Assembly (NCBI RefSeq): GCF_001625215.2
Contig: NC_030388.2
Location: forward strand, 19,962,058 to 20,026,057
Direction of reading: 5' to 3'
Source: Daucus carota subsp. sativus
Taxonomy: Eukaryota; Streptophyta; Magnoliopsida; Apiales; Apiaceae
DNA: 64,000 nt
Positions 35,560-47,800 of the stretch are shown in pieces. How positions within the stretch are numbered: the stretch's first letter is position 1; each line of letters opens with the position of its first letter. The notes under the pieces are model-generated. The model did no database searches, had not been told where the DNA came from, and was given only the letters and a program-made list of their open reading frames with translations. A program made the position numbers and the translations under genes.

Positions 35560-37510
35560 ATCTAGTGTTATTAACTTTACAGCCAAGAGCAAACATAGAT
35601 ATGCAGTCTGAGATGTTTGGGATACCTGGAACACAAAGAACTTAAGAATACCTTAGTGTCACGGCTCACATGTAATGACATTTTTTATAAGCTGGTACCT
35701 TAGAAGAAGACGGCAGAAAATTAATCTCAATTTGTTTCATATGTTAAATTTGTACAATAGAGTGATGAACCATGCTTGAGAGATGTATACGACAAGCAAG
35801 ACCTGGGTTGAATATAATTATTTTTTTGCAAGAACACCCTTTTAGAACTCTCATCTGCATTCAATCACAATCAGCAATACTGGACCAATATAGGTGACCT
35901 TTGGGCAAGTTAGGTCATAATGCTTTCTGTCAATATATGACTTTTTAGTTTATTTTCTTTTAACTGCATATCTTCCATATTTCACATTGTCAAGTACACT
36001 ACTTTTTCAACCCCTATTTTCTCAAAATAAAATCGAACTATTTTGAGTGCTTGCAAATTTTCAATATGATTGTTTCCATGAAGCAGAGGTTTCACATATT
36101 ACAAGTGTAATGCAATGTAGAACTAATTACCAGCCTTTCATTGCATAAAATGATGGAGCATGTTTTAAGTTGGGACAAAACATCATCGATTACTATCATA
36201 TATATATAATTAATTAAATGAAAAATAGTACAGATTATAATTTTGCATTGGAGACCTTATATATGTGCATCATTTCTAACAAGAACTGGTACAAGGCACA
36301 TGAGAACAGACATCTTGGTTATCACAGATCAGTTATAGAATGCATAGAGTTGCATTTCCAGTAAAAGTAGTGAAATGGAAGTGACTGGACTTCAAAAGAT
36401 AATTTGGAAGCCTTTCTCACTTCTGATCCCTGGAATAACTAGTGTAAATGATGTTTATCTTATTTAAGTTCTAGTTTGCATCGTAATCAACCAAAGACTT
36501 ATTTAGATTTCTTGCGGAAAGTATAATCCTCTCACAAGTTCCCGAGTTCAAATTTCCTGAACAATTACTCACTGTAAAAGCAAACACCTAGTATCATGTG
36601 TATAATATGCCAAAATCCTAGTGTAAAACTATCCGATCACAGATGTAGTTGACAAAAAGTAGCATGTCAGAACATATGCGCACGCCACACACACACTTAT
36701 ACACTTCTTTGATGTAAAAACTCCTGATATCTTCTATTTCTATTAGTGGCTGTGATACTCGATCAGCACTGCAATGTGCTATAACCGCAATTCCTAACAC
36801 CTCCAATTATTATTTCCATCTCACAATTCAACTTTCACTTCATTGTATTCAAGTGGAAATGAATAGTAACCAATCCTATAGAAGCACATTTGCAAAGGGA
36901 AATATCATCTGAAAGCGTATTAGCCTAGACACTTATACTGCATCAAAATGCTGATCTACACCATGAATAAAACCAAGCTCTTCACTTATAATTAATAGTC
37001 CGAAACAATTACGCCAAAACTTCTTTTTCCTACATCCGTAACTAGCAATGTTACACCGTAAGCATTTATCACTTAAATCTCATACGTAAAAGTTCAATTC
37101 CATTCTTCTCAATCAGCGGAATAACCACCAGACCAGACAATCTTATCATCGAAAAAACTGCGAAAAGCATTTCGAGACCTATACCAACACCCTACACAAA
37201 CTTGTCTACAAACTTTGCATTCTCAGCTACTAATTACTCATCAAACTAGTCATAAAACTTCAACAAAATCAAATCACACACCAATTGAATCCAAAAAACA
37301 AAACCTAAAGTGATAATAAAGCAAATCTGACTAGCAAATCAACTTAATTGAGAATAAAAAGCGTTAAGTATAAATAAATAGAAGTCAAGTTAAGAATAAC
37401 TAACCTGTAAACACAATTCAAGTCTGTTCGGCTGTTGGAGTGATTGATAAGTAACTAGGCCTGGTAGTCTTTTCTTCTCCCAAGAAACCAAATCTGTTGT
37501 AATGCCCACC
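35560..37510 (-). promoter_or_regulatory. 5' UTR exons, leader intron and promoter of CDS1
   Basis: A probable second UTR exon is 35625-35560, after a CAG acceptor at 35628-35626. A probable first UTR exon ends at about 37404 at a CAG/GTTAGT donor, so a 1.8-kb leader intron is inferred. Upstream at 37521-37530 is the palindrome ACGACGTCGT, with the ACGT core bound by plant bZIP factors. The intron otherwise holds only AT-rich sequence; I found no gene in it. Confidence 0.45.
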
Positions 37511-39319
37511 CTCTGTATACACGACGTCGTTTATGCGGGTATTATTGGAATTTAAAAAAAACAAAATGGAGAAAATGAAAAGTAAAGGAAAATAATTTGC
37601 TGCATGAATAAATTTCTAGTTTTCTGTTTTTAAATTTTAAAAAGTTTCCATTTTCTATGAAAAGCTTGAAATTCATGAGCATGTTTGTAAAAATCGGAAA
37701 TCGAAACTAATTTGTTGACTATCAATTCAAGATTATCGCAAATTTATCAGAAATTTTTTGACAAATTATTTTCTTTTTCCAAATTGGATGAAATTAGTAC
37801 TCCCTAAGCCCCGATGAGTAGTATACGTTCACTTTACACGTATTTTGAGCTTCCTGTGAAGTATCGTTTAATTTATAAACTATAAAGTAGTTGATATAAT
37901 AGTGTTTTTATTATTATAGAATGGAGACTGTAGAAGAAAATAGTGGGTGTAATAATGTCTTATGTTATAAAAAGTTACTATTTTTGGAATGTATAGAATT
38001 GATGGGACATCCCTAAAAAGAAACTGTATAGAAATGAGTGAGAAGGAGGGAGTAACTTTTTGGCAAACCAACATTAAAGTGGGTTTTTAGTCAAAAACAG
38101 CTGAACTAAAAGTCATTAATAGCTACTTTTCAGCTTTTCTTATGTATTCGTCTTTTTTCCTTTTTTCCTTTCTTCCTAATTTTTTCTCTTTCGATTAAAC
38201 CCCATGCCTCTTTTATTGTTAGTCCCATGATCACGTGAAAGGGAGTTGAATACGTCACTATTAAATTCTCCGTTTTAATTTAATTTGCAGAATGTTCTTT
38301 TTTGTTCATCTTTAATCGTAATTAAATATTCCAACAAGTTTGGAGAAATTATCATATTGATATTAATCTCGAAGGGTGCTACAAATCCAACTCGTAAGTC
38401 GGCTACAAGACAACTATCCACTAATCACAATTATGCTCGACTATACTATCAATCTATCTTTGTTATGCTCAGTTGAATATATGTGTGAGTAATATGCACG
38501 ATACAAACTTGTGTGTTAGTTTCAAATGAAACGACCGAACTCTATTTATAGACTTTCATGTCTATTTAATCAGCAACTTTCAGTCCCCATAATATTATGA
38601 AGGCTTGATTTGACTTGTACCAATTGACCTAATCAATTTTTCGTTCAATAAATACGACAAACAGCTACGTACTTGTTGACATTTAGTGCACTGGTCTGGT
38701 TCACAAACGACTAATATTATTCTGAACTTCGTACTATCCTTAATAAATAACTTGATCATTTCATTCCATGTTAGACATGTTTCAACTACTAATTACGAAT
38801 AATCAGTGTGGCGATACTAGAATCCACAGACACTTGATATTGAATATGTAGATAGCTTTTGATCCCTCAAATATTTTGGACTTTATTAATCACCGAGGTA
38901 TGAACATAATAATTAATGAACTTCTCCCAATGACATGTGAATACTTTAGTTAGCTTGGTTGTTTTATTTTGTATCTACCTGATCTTCATTTTGTAGATTC
39001 ATGTATCATACTTATTTATTGTTTCATGTCTTAAATATAGTTTTGAGTTATCGATATTACAAATTGCGTTACGTTATGCTTTACAATCTCCCCATATTTT
39101 TTTGTTATAGTTCGACAAACAAATTCTCTAAGCGGATAACTCAGCTGACACAAGAAAGAACATTATACTTTGAGATAGGAAATTTTTATAAGTATGTTCT
39201 GGATCACATATTACAATTTCAAGATTTCTAAACAACAGTACAAAATGCCTTGAAGTGTTCCTCTAGCCTCAGCTATTCTTCTTTGCTTTCTTTGTCTTTT
39301 TGCATTTAGTGCAGCTTCA
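37511..39319. other. Intergenic region with one Stowaway-like MITE
   Basis: 37798-38054 is bounded by TACTCCCTAAGCCCC and GGAGGGAGTA, a diverged Stowaway-like element. The rest is AT-rich with no gene I can support. Confidence 0.5.
37798..38054. mobile_element. Stowaway-like MITE (diverged)
   Basis: The ends TACTCCCTAAGCCCC and GAGAAGGAGGGAGTA are imperfect inverted repeats with TA. Interior motifs (GTATACGTTC, ACTACTTTATAG) resemble the MITE at 50767-51083. Confidence 0.65.
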
Positions 39320-41270
39320 CACTACTAGAAAAACTGGATACAACATCAGGGTTTTAACATCATTCATAAAATCACTGATGTTAAATATCTTTTTAACATC
39401 AAATTTTTTTAACATGATGTTAAACCATATTTTAGACATCGGTTTCTAAAATAACTGATATCTTATTATTAGTTTAAAAAAAAAGTAAAAGAAAGCCCAG
39501 CGTAGTTTCTCCTTATTAAACAACACTCGGTTGTACTTGACCAAAAGATAAAACATATCATAAAATTCTCCCCCTTTTCTATTTCTCTCTTGCATTCTCT
39601 CACTCTGCCTCCCCTCTCTCGATGATCTCTCTAACTCTCTCTCCCCGCTGCCCTACCTCCCACCATATCCCTCTTTCATCTCTCCATCTCTAACCATCTC
39701 CCTATTTAATCTCTCTCTATCTCACTATCTCACCGTCGATCGAATCGAAGGAGTAAAAGCAGCCGTTTTTAAAGACTCCATTTTAATTGAAGACCCATCT
39801 TGGAGAAATACACCTCCGAAGTAAGAAAGGCAGCTTCAATTCGCAGCTCAATTGGTTCGATTGAATTTCTGGTTTTCAATTTGTTCAATTGGGGTTTAGG
39901 GTTTCTGTTCACAGCTTCATTTCTCGGTCTCCATCTTGAAGGTGTATATTCTTAGTTTCTTCAATTGATTTAGTTTCTTTAATTGTTTCGATTGTAGTTT
40001 ATAATTCAAGTTATAATATTATATCTATTGATAGTATTTGTTGATGATATACATGCCAACACAAATTAGAAATATTTTTATTTATTTTTGTAGATATGCA
40101 GATCTTCTGGTTCAAGTTTCAGAAAGCAAAGAGAGTTATATACAGGTAGTTTTTTTGGTGTACCTAAAACTGAATAACTTTGTTTCTCTGGGTCAAGTAT
40201 GTGTATCTAAGAATTCAATAAATCCATTCTTTTTATTTTGGATTATTTTGTTAGTTTTCTCAGGCGGATCATTTTTTTCGATAGGGTTAAATGGATATAA
40301 GTGGGTCAAGTGCGTCTGGATCGGAATTGGATCTTGGAGTTCAAGTAGTTTTTAATTGGAGTTTGTAGCTTTGGGTTTTAATTCTTTTGTAATTATTATC
40401 TCTGAATTAGCATTTTGTCAACTTGTCATAGACATTCAGTAACAAAATAGGGAATGGAAACAATTACAGATTATATATTTGCCTTCTTTATTCATTTTAC
40501 TAACTTGTAATATTTATACTGCAAGTTAAATTATCTACTTTGTTTTTGCAGAATTGTGCCCTTCTTGTTGGACTATAGACTTCAAGAACTGTGCCCTTCT
40601 ACGTTAAATTTTGTTGCTCAGGTGTGATACTCTTAATTATTCAAGATAATTTTTGTGAAAAATTGGTATTCTAGTCATGATAAACACTTTTCTATGTGCT
40701 AAAATTATTTATGCAGACCTTAACAACTCTATATTTAGCTTGATCTCTCCGTTCTAAGTTGCAACATGCTGTGCGAAAAAGGTCAGATCATTATCCATTT
40801 GTTCCTATAAGGAATATTTTAATAGGAGAGCCTCCTGTATTTGGTTCTTGTACATCGATTCTCATTTGTTTAAATTGTGATTTTATCTTGTGTTGCACTT
40901 TTCAGGGGGCTGCAAAGACACACAATGCAACTTATTTTGAGGATGAAATTAATGAAGTGTGACTTCAGACTTTCAGCTACATTGAAACTTCATGTAAAAG
41001 CGATATTAGTTGGTTTTGATTTTAGTAGAAACTACATTGAAGCAATATATCTTTTGGTAATTTGTAACTTGGAAATTTATTATATTATTCTAGTATTGTG
41101 CACATCAGGATGTACTTTAGACATCAATGACAAAAACATTGCTTAAGAAAAATTAGGCTCCAATAACTGATGTTATATATCTTAATAACATTGGTTGGTT
41201 TATTCAGTAATTGTCATTCCTTCCCTTTGACATCACACTCTTTTATGGGCTGTTTTCTTACAGGCTATTT
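39320..41270. mobile_element. Left-ended CACTA-type transposon, right end missing
   Basis: Begins CACTACTAGAAAAACTGGAT, a typical plant CACTA terminus, followed by subterminal motifs around AACATCA and ACTGATGTTAAA in both orientations. AACTGATGTTATAT and AATAACATTGG near 41165-41200 look like the opposite subterminal region, but no GTAGTG terminus follows. The interior has a CT-rich leader-like block (39585-39730) and exon-like frames (40038-40355, 40877-41146) without a domain I recognise. Probably a truncated non-autonomous element that picked up host sequence. Confidence 0.55.
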
Positions 41271-41812
41271 AACTCTTTGATATTATTTTCTCTTTGCTAC
41301 TTTCTCCTCCTTAAACTCAGCTTGCTTCTTCAGAAGATCCTCTAGTCTTGAGGTTATAGTGTTCAAAACAGCTTGCTCTATAGTGATGATGATTCTTGAC
41401 GGATGCTCACATACTCTTGTGATATCATGCATGGTTTCCATTATTTTCTTCAACTGCCAGCATGGTCTCGAAATCTGTTTGTCCTCTCTCCAGCAATTGA
41501 TATGCACTATTAGGTATAATATTAAAATTTGATTCTTACTCAAAATATATTAAATCTTAACTTTTATAATTTTAGTTTTAAGGATATAAATAAATATAAA
41601 ATTCTGTCAAATATTCTGTTTTACTTTAAATTATTATAACATATTGAATATTATGGTTACAAATTACCAAAAGTTAGCTGCCCAAGTTTTAAGCTAGTTA
41701 TTTAATAATCAATACTGCATTTCAAGTAAAATTATAAATCATACCCGTTTAATTAATCAAAATATAGCTGGATTTATAATAATAGTTGATAAATTTATGC
41801 AATTTAAAAATA

Positions 41813-42039
41813 TACTCCCTCTGTTCCTCTCATTTTTTTTATAGTTTTTTCACACTGCTCGACACGCATTTTAAGGCGCATATAAAATATAGTTCTATAA
41901 CTTATTTTTGAAGTTTTCTTTTTTTTTTGTATAAAAATTTAAATATCAAATTTTTATTCAGAAGAAAAAAAAAGTTTAAAATAATTTATCGAACTACATT
42001 TTACAAGAGTATTATAATGCGTGCCGAGCCCCGTCATGG
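41813..42039. mobile_element. Stowaway-like MITE lacking its right terminus
   Basis: Starts TACTCCCTCTGTTCCTCTCA. The arms contain CGACACGCATTTTAAGGCGC and ATAATGCGTGCCGAGCCCCG, the same architecture as 30637-30891 and 42923-43177, but the closing GGGACGGAGGGAGTA is absent. Confidence 0.7.
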
Positions 42040-42922
42040 ATCCACTCGCAAATCATCTTATAAATATATTAGTAAGAAAAAACTAATAAGTCACATCAAG
42101 GATTTTCTTGAAACGTGAGTAGACGTACAGAAAGAGAAAGATGTATAAAGAACGTTTTGTCATGCGTTATTTACAATTATGAATGGATCTACGGTTCATT
42201 CGATTCGTGAATTACCATGCACATGGTGATTCTTTGCTAAATTTATCAGGTTTGTTATTTTACTATTAGGAGAACTCCTGTAGCTAGAGAGATGTTGTTA
42301 GTTGTTACTTGCACTGTTTGTATAACAAGGGTATAGCGAACTATACAAAAATCTTAATTAAAAATTTATGTCATATACTTAAAAAAAGTTATATATAATA
42401 TGAATCCTGAGTACTATAATTACAATCAAGTTGGTGATGACCGGATAATCGTAGTAAAATGATATAACCAATTGTTATTGTATTGTCATCGTAATCTTTT
42501 AGTGATTTAATATATTTTAAATAATTTTATATGTTTTGAATTTAGTTAACTATTTTTACCTAACACGATGTAATAATTTAATTTTATATTTCATCAAGAA
42601 AGTTCCCAATTTATTTGGATTTTATCATTTTTTTGTTTAAAATCTTGTTTTCCTTTCAATAAGTTTCCAATTTATTTGGGTTTTGTCAGTATCTCCTTAG
42701 TTGGTATTTGTTTTGGTGTGTTTTGATGTTCTCCATGACCGAGGTTATAGATCGGCATGATTTTCATGAGTTTGATTCAGGTTTGAAGGTTATTATAGAA
42801 TCACGTCTATTTTCATAGATTTAATTCTTTATTTATTTTTGAAAGTTATTATAGAAACTCCAATTCTAGCTAATAAAGGATCTATTCCTATTGGCAGTAA
42901 TCGGACCAAAAGTGTCAATCGT

Positions 42923-43177
42923 TACTCCCTCTGTCCCAGTCAATTGTATACGTTTCTTTTTCACTGTTCGACACGCTTTTTAAGGCTCTTATAAAACATA
43001 GTTCTACAACTTATTTTTAAGATTTTCTTTTTTTGTATAAAAGTATAAATGTTATACTTTTATAAAAAAAAAGAAATTTTTAAAAATAATTTCCAGAACT
43101 ATACTATATTGAAGCATTAAAGTCCGTGCCGCGCCCCCGTCCCCCAATGTATACTACTGACTGGGACGGAGGGAGTA
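42923..43177. mobile_element. Stowaway-like MITE, complete
   Basis: Starts TACTCCCTCTGTCCCAGTCA and ends TGACTGGGACGGAGGGAGTA, near-perfect inverted repeats with TA. The body resembles the inner MITE at 30637-30891. Confidence 0.88.
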
Positions 43178-44199
43178 ATTGACAATATTGTCAATTCAAT
43201 ATGACAATATGATAATACGACACATTTCTTACCTGCCTGATAGATAGGATATAGTATGATTGAAATTTTTATATAATCTCTATATTTTTTATTTATAATA
43301 TGTATTAATGATTTTTTGGTTGGACAGACACCCTAATCGCACTGTAGAAAAAGGAAAGACCATCTCAGAAGAAGATTGAGCACAGAAAATCGTAAATATA
43401 CCGTACATATATCATGAACGATCCCAGTATTAGACGTTATCCCATCTTAACGATGGGATAAAACACATATACAGCTCAGAAACAAATACATAGCTCTTAG
43501 CTCTAGCTGTTTACAAGAATATAATGAAATAAACAGCTCTTAGTTAGCTATATGGCTGTAACACTTGATCTAACTTAACAATTAACGATCCCAACAATCA
43601 CTCACACCTTCGCAAAATCAACCGTCAGCTTCCCGTCGTGCGATTTTCTGTAAAAATGTTTCACGTAATCCGAATATAAAACATGCTTGTAAATCGGTTT
43701 TTCTCCGTTCTCGAGGACCTCAGGTAGGGGACCGATGATTTCTCCGGGACTAGGATTAACAAAGATCGGTACAGATATTCTGTTATTGTTTCCATTTGCA
43801 GCGACACGGTGCTCAGCACTCTTGTACTTACCATTACTGAAGATTTCGAGAGCGTCACCGACGTTGATTACTATGGATCCTGGTATAGGAGGCACTTGAA
43901 TCCAAAAATCGGTTTCCAGCTTTCGGACGTAGAGTCCTCCGATATGGTCTTGAAGAAGAAATGTGAATGTGGAAACGTCGGAGTGGCGACCGACTCCAAT
44001 TGCGAGCTCAGGGTTCGGACAGATGGGATAGTAGTTGAGATTGATCCTCCTAGATCCCATTAGCAGTGATTCTTTCGAGTCTAGGTCTTCTACGTTGAGC
44101 CTCTGCATTAGGACTTTTAGGAGCCACTTGATGACGAACTCGGACTTGTTCATGAATTCCATTGCCTCATTCCTGAAACAAATCGGTTACTCTCAGACA

Positions 44200-44420
44200 G
44201 GCTCCGTTTGTTTTACAAAATATATTGTCGTGATTATCTAAACATATAGTCCAATTATGAAATTATCATAATTATGAAATTTTGATATTAATCTATTACT
44301 CAGGTTGCGTTTGTTTTACAGAAAATATTGTCCTGATCATTATCTAAACATATAGTCCAATTATGAAAGTATCATTATGAAATTATGATATTATCATAAT
44401 TATGAAATTACGATACTTAT
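44200..44420. repeat. Duplicated AT-rich block in the dioxygenase intron
   Basis: CGTTTGTTTTACAAAATATA and its following 70 bases, including AAACATATAGTCCAATTATG, recur about 100 bases later. They are followed by short repeats of ATAATTATGAAATTATGATA type. The intron (44173-44523) has no other feature. Confidence 0.7.
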
Positions 44421-44849
44421 CATAATTATGAAATTATGATACTTATGCATATGATCAAGTCATATGCATAGTACGTAATACTAATTATCATGATATGGAC
44501 TAAATTATGAAATTATAACGTACTTGCATGCGGCTGGCCAATATTTAGAAGATTCGTCATCCGAAACATAGAAGAGACTGAGGTAATCTTTCCACTCAAG
44601 AACCTTATCTGCTTTGGGAATAAAGCTTGTTGTAAGCCGAACAGCTTTCGAAGGAGAATTCTCTTGCGTGTACTTAATTTTCTCTTCCACAGGCAACTCG
44701 AAGAATCTCCGGGCCGCTACCTTAACATTTTCAAGAACTTCAACAGGGACTCCGTGATTAACGATCTGAAAAAATCCCCACTTTTCAGCAGCCTCCGCGA
44801 TACGATCAGCTACAACTGGATCATCCAAATTTGATATGTCGATTACCGG

Positions 44850-47800
44850 CACTACAAGGAAAACAGCATCAGACAAGCGTTTTTGCCCGTTGTCTGATAC
44901 CAAGAAAAACCGTGGTCTATTGCGATGCCGTCTGATACACGCCTCAGACAACGGTACCGACCGTTGTGTGAGATCAAGAAACACAACGGTTTATGTTTAA
45001 CCGCGTGTTGTGTTACACCCAGAAACAACAACAGATAAGTTTAACAAAGTGTTGTTATAAACATTTCACAACAACAGTCATATTTCGAATTTGTGTTGTT
45101 ATTAGGACTATCCACAACAGTTTGTGGATATATTTACTTGTTAATAAGAGTATCAGACAAGATTGTTTGAGTTATAGAGGCTCGTGTTTTACCACCTTGT
45201 ACAACGGGCTTAGAGTAGTGGTCACTTGTGTAAGGCTCCTTATAACAATAGTTTATTTGATGAAACAATTGTGTGAAAGCTCTTCTACAACGGTTTTTGT
45301 TCCAAATGCTTGAATAATGTTGATTTAGACAATGGTTTGTTACTACTATATACTTATTTGTATATGTCTTAGACAACGATTTTATTCTTAAAATTGTGTT
45401 GTTTGTAGGGCATAAGACAACTGTTTTCTTTTTCTTTTCCTTTTGTATTTAGTTATGTCACACAATGGTTTTACATAACCTAATCAAATCATGCTGAAGA
45501 ATATAATTAACAAGCCATAAATTAGTAACAAAAGTTTTTATTACCAACTATAGTAACAACGTACAATCACATACAAAAATTTGTTTCACACAATTGACAA
45601 GAGCCTATATAGAGTAGATAGAAGCCAACAGAAAGCCCTTTGCAAGATAGAGCAGCTTATTGGAGTTTGACCTCCATAATTGTTGCAAGAAAAATAATAA
45701 CTCCTAGTGTTAGACAATAGGGCTTTAAGATCTACTCTGTATTTGTTGTCTTCTTGACGACAACTCCATTTAATACTAGGGCCAGTAGCTGAATCGACAC
45801 ATGCTTTCCATCCTTGGTTGGCCAGAGGCCCCCATAGAGCAGCTTTTTGTTCATCTGACTAAAAATGAATAAAGCAAATGAGCACATGAAGTTTTTACCA
45901 TACAAAATTCAGATAAACCACAACCAAATATGCAGCTCAGGCAACTCTTTACTCTTACACACAGTTTGTCAGAGAACAACACTCTTAAGCAGGTTCATAT
46001 GTCTCGGTTTTATGGCATTAAATTCATGCACAAGATGATCACAAAGTCAGCTATTAGAAGCACAATTCCCCAACTTTTGGCCCTTATGACAAAGAAAAAC
46101 CTAGGTTATCAGTGCACCCACACTTAAAAACTCCAAGTCTTCTTAATTACGTTCAAGCGTTTCTAGTTGTTACGACTTTGCACATGAATGAAGTCGGTCA
46201 ATTCAAGCTTAGTCCATTACTAAAATTATCGTCCTTGATGATTCGAATAGTGTGCTTAAATTGTTCGTATTTGTCAATTGCCAATTTTAGTAAATTCCCA
46301 GTTTGTTATCTAATCAGACTTACTCATATCTTTTACATGTCTTAATCTACTGCCTTTGACCACAATTAAGTAGTATAACTCAAACCTTAACTGCCATACT
46401 ATTAATAATTATAAGGTAATTTAATTTCTACACAAACTAATCATCTATCACAAAAATCTCACCTAACCTAAAACTCTCACACATGTTAGAGTAAAAACTA
46501 ACAAAAAAAATAATCACAGATCGCAAATACTACATATATCTATAAGAAGAAAAAGAATTCCCAACAACCCATAATCTAATAAGAAAACAAACACAACCAA
46601 TATAGAGAAAGATAACACTGAAGGCCAATGAATGTTGATACACATAATCAAGAACACATATCATATATGAATGACACATATATTTATAAACACATATGAA
46701 GCTGAAAATGCATACCGGCAGAAATGAAGAAGAGGCGCGGCTAGAGGGAGTGAAAAGAGTGAGCAATACAACAGCAGCAGCATCTAGAGCTCCTCCTGGA
46801 TTCTGGTGGAGGAGCATCATTCCGGCAGATTCAAACAAGGCAGCTACTCCGGTAAGTCAAAACTAAACAATAAAATAGCCTCCCTTACAAAAAAACAGAA
46901 CAGAGAGAGAGAGATGAGGGGGATGAAAATAAATAAAGAAATCTATGCTTCTTTTTATCATATCTTTAACTGAGCTTGCTCTCAAAATGTCATCTCTTTA
47001 AGCACATTTTCTCAAAAATTAAAAAGGGGACCTAGATATTCTGATCCTTAAGGAGAAGGTGTTCAAAAGCAGGCTGATGTGAGATTGGAATAAAGTAAAT
47101 GGTATCCCCATCTGGGCTCTGCTCATTCAAAACAACACCAATTAAGAACTATACTTTCCTATAAACAAAATCAAAATACTATACAAATGCAAAAACAAAT
47201 GTGACACAAATGCTAAATACATACATAAAAATGTGAGTAGATGTAAAGATATGACCTGAATGGATTTGATGGGGGGCTTGTTGAGTCGATTTAAGTGCTT
47301 CTGATGAACTTCAAGCTTCTGCCAAAAAAGGCCACTCCCTCTAGGCACAGGGCTACTCCAACACAAAGTGAAGAAGAAAAACAAGAAAACAAGAGGATAA
47401 AGAGAAGAGAGACAACTACAGAGAAGAGAAGAGAGAGCCGGACAGAGAAGAGAGACAACGAGAGAGAATATTGGACAGAGAGAAGAGAATAAAGCTAGAT
47501 GGTCAGAGAGAGAAGAGAAGAGAAGAGAGACACCTGAGAGAGAGAAGCATAAAGGGGGAAGGCCGTCGACCTGCCGATTGGAGTTTGGAGAGAAAGATAA
47601 GGGGGGGAAATCAAAATTAGGGTTAATGCTGAAGGGGGGAAACGAAAACTTATGCAGGGGAATGAAATGGTTCAGCTGGAAAGTTTAAAATAAAAAATTG
47701 TATTATTATATTTTAATATATTGTCTAGTTGAATTATGAAAAAAATGAATGTTTTAAATATTTATTTATAGTTGATTATCGAAATATCATTAAAAATAGA

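Larger units (their letters stand above)
41271..43601. other. Intergenic region with two related MITEs
   Basis: A minus-strand frame at 41283-41543 (86 residues, lysine/glutamate-rich end) has no recognisable domain, and I do not call it a gene. MITEs at 41813-42039 and 42923-43177 are listed separately. The remainder is AT-rich, including the 3' flank of the dioxygenase gene. Confidence 0.5.

Noticed and set aside
41283-41543. 86-residue minus-strand ORF
   Set aside because: No recognisable domain and no splice-consistent neighbours; possibly part of a decayed element.
47295-47540. Arg/Glu-rich ORF in the CACTA element
   Set aside because: Derives from a GA-rich simple-sequence block (AGAGAAGAGAGA); no protein domain.
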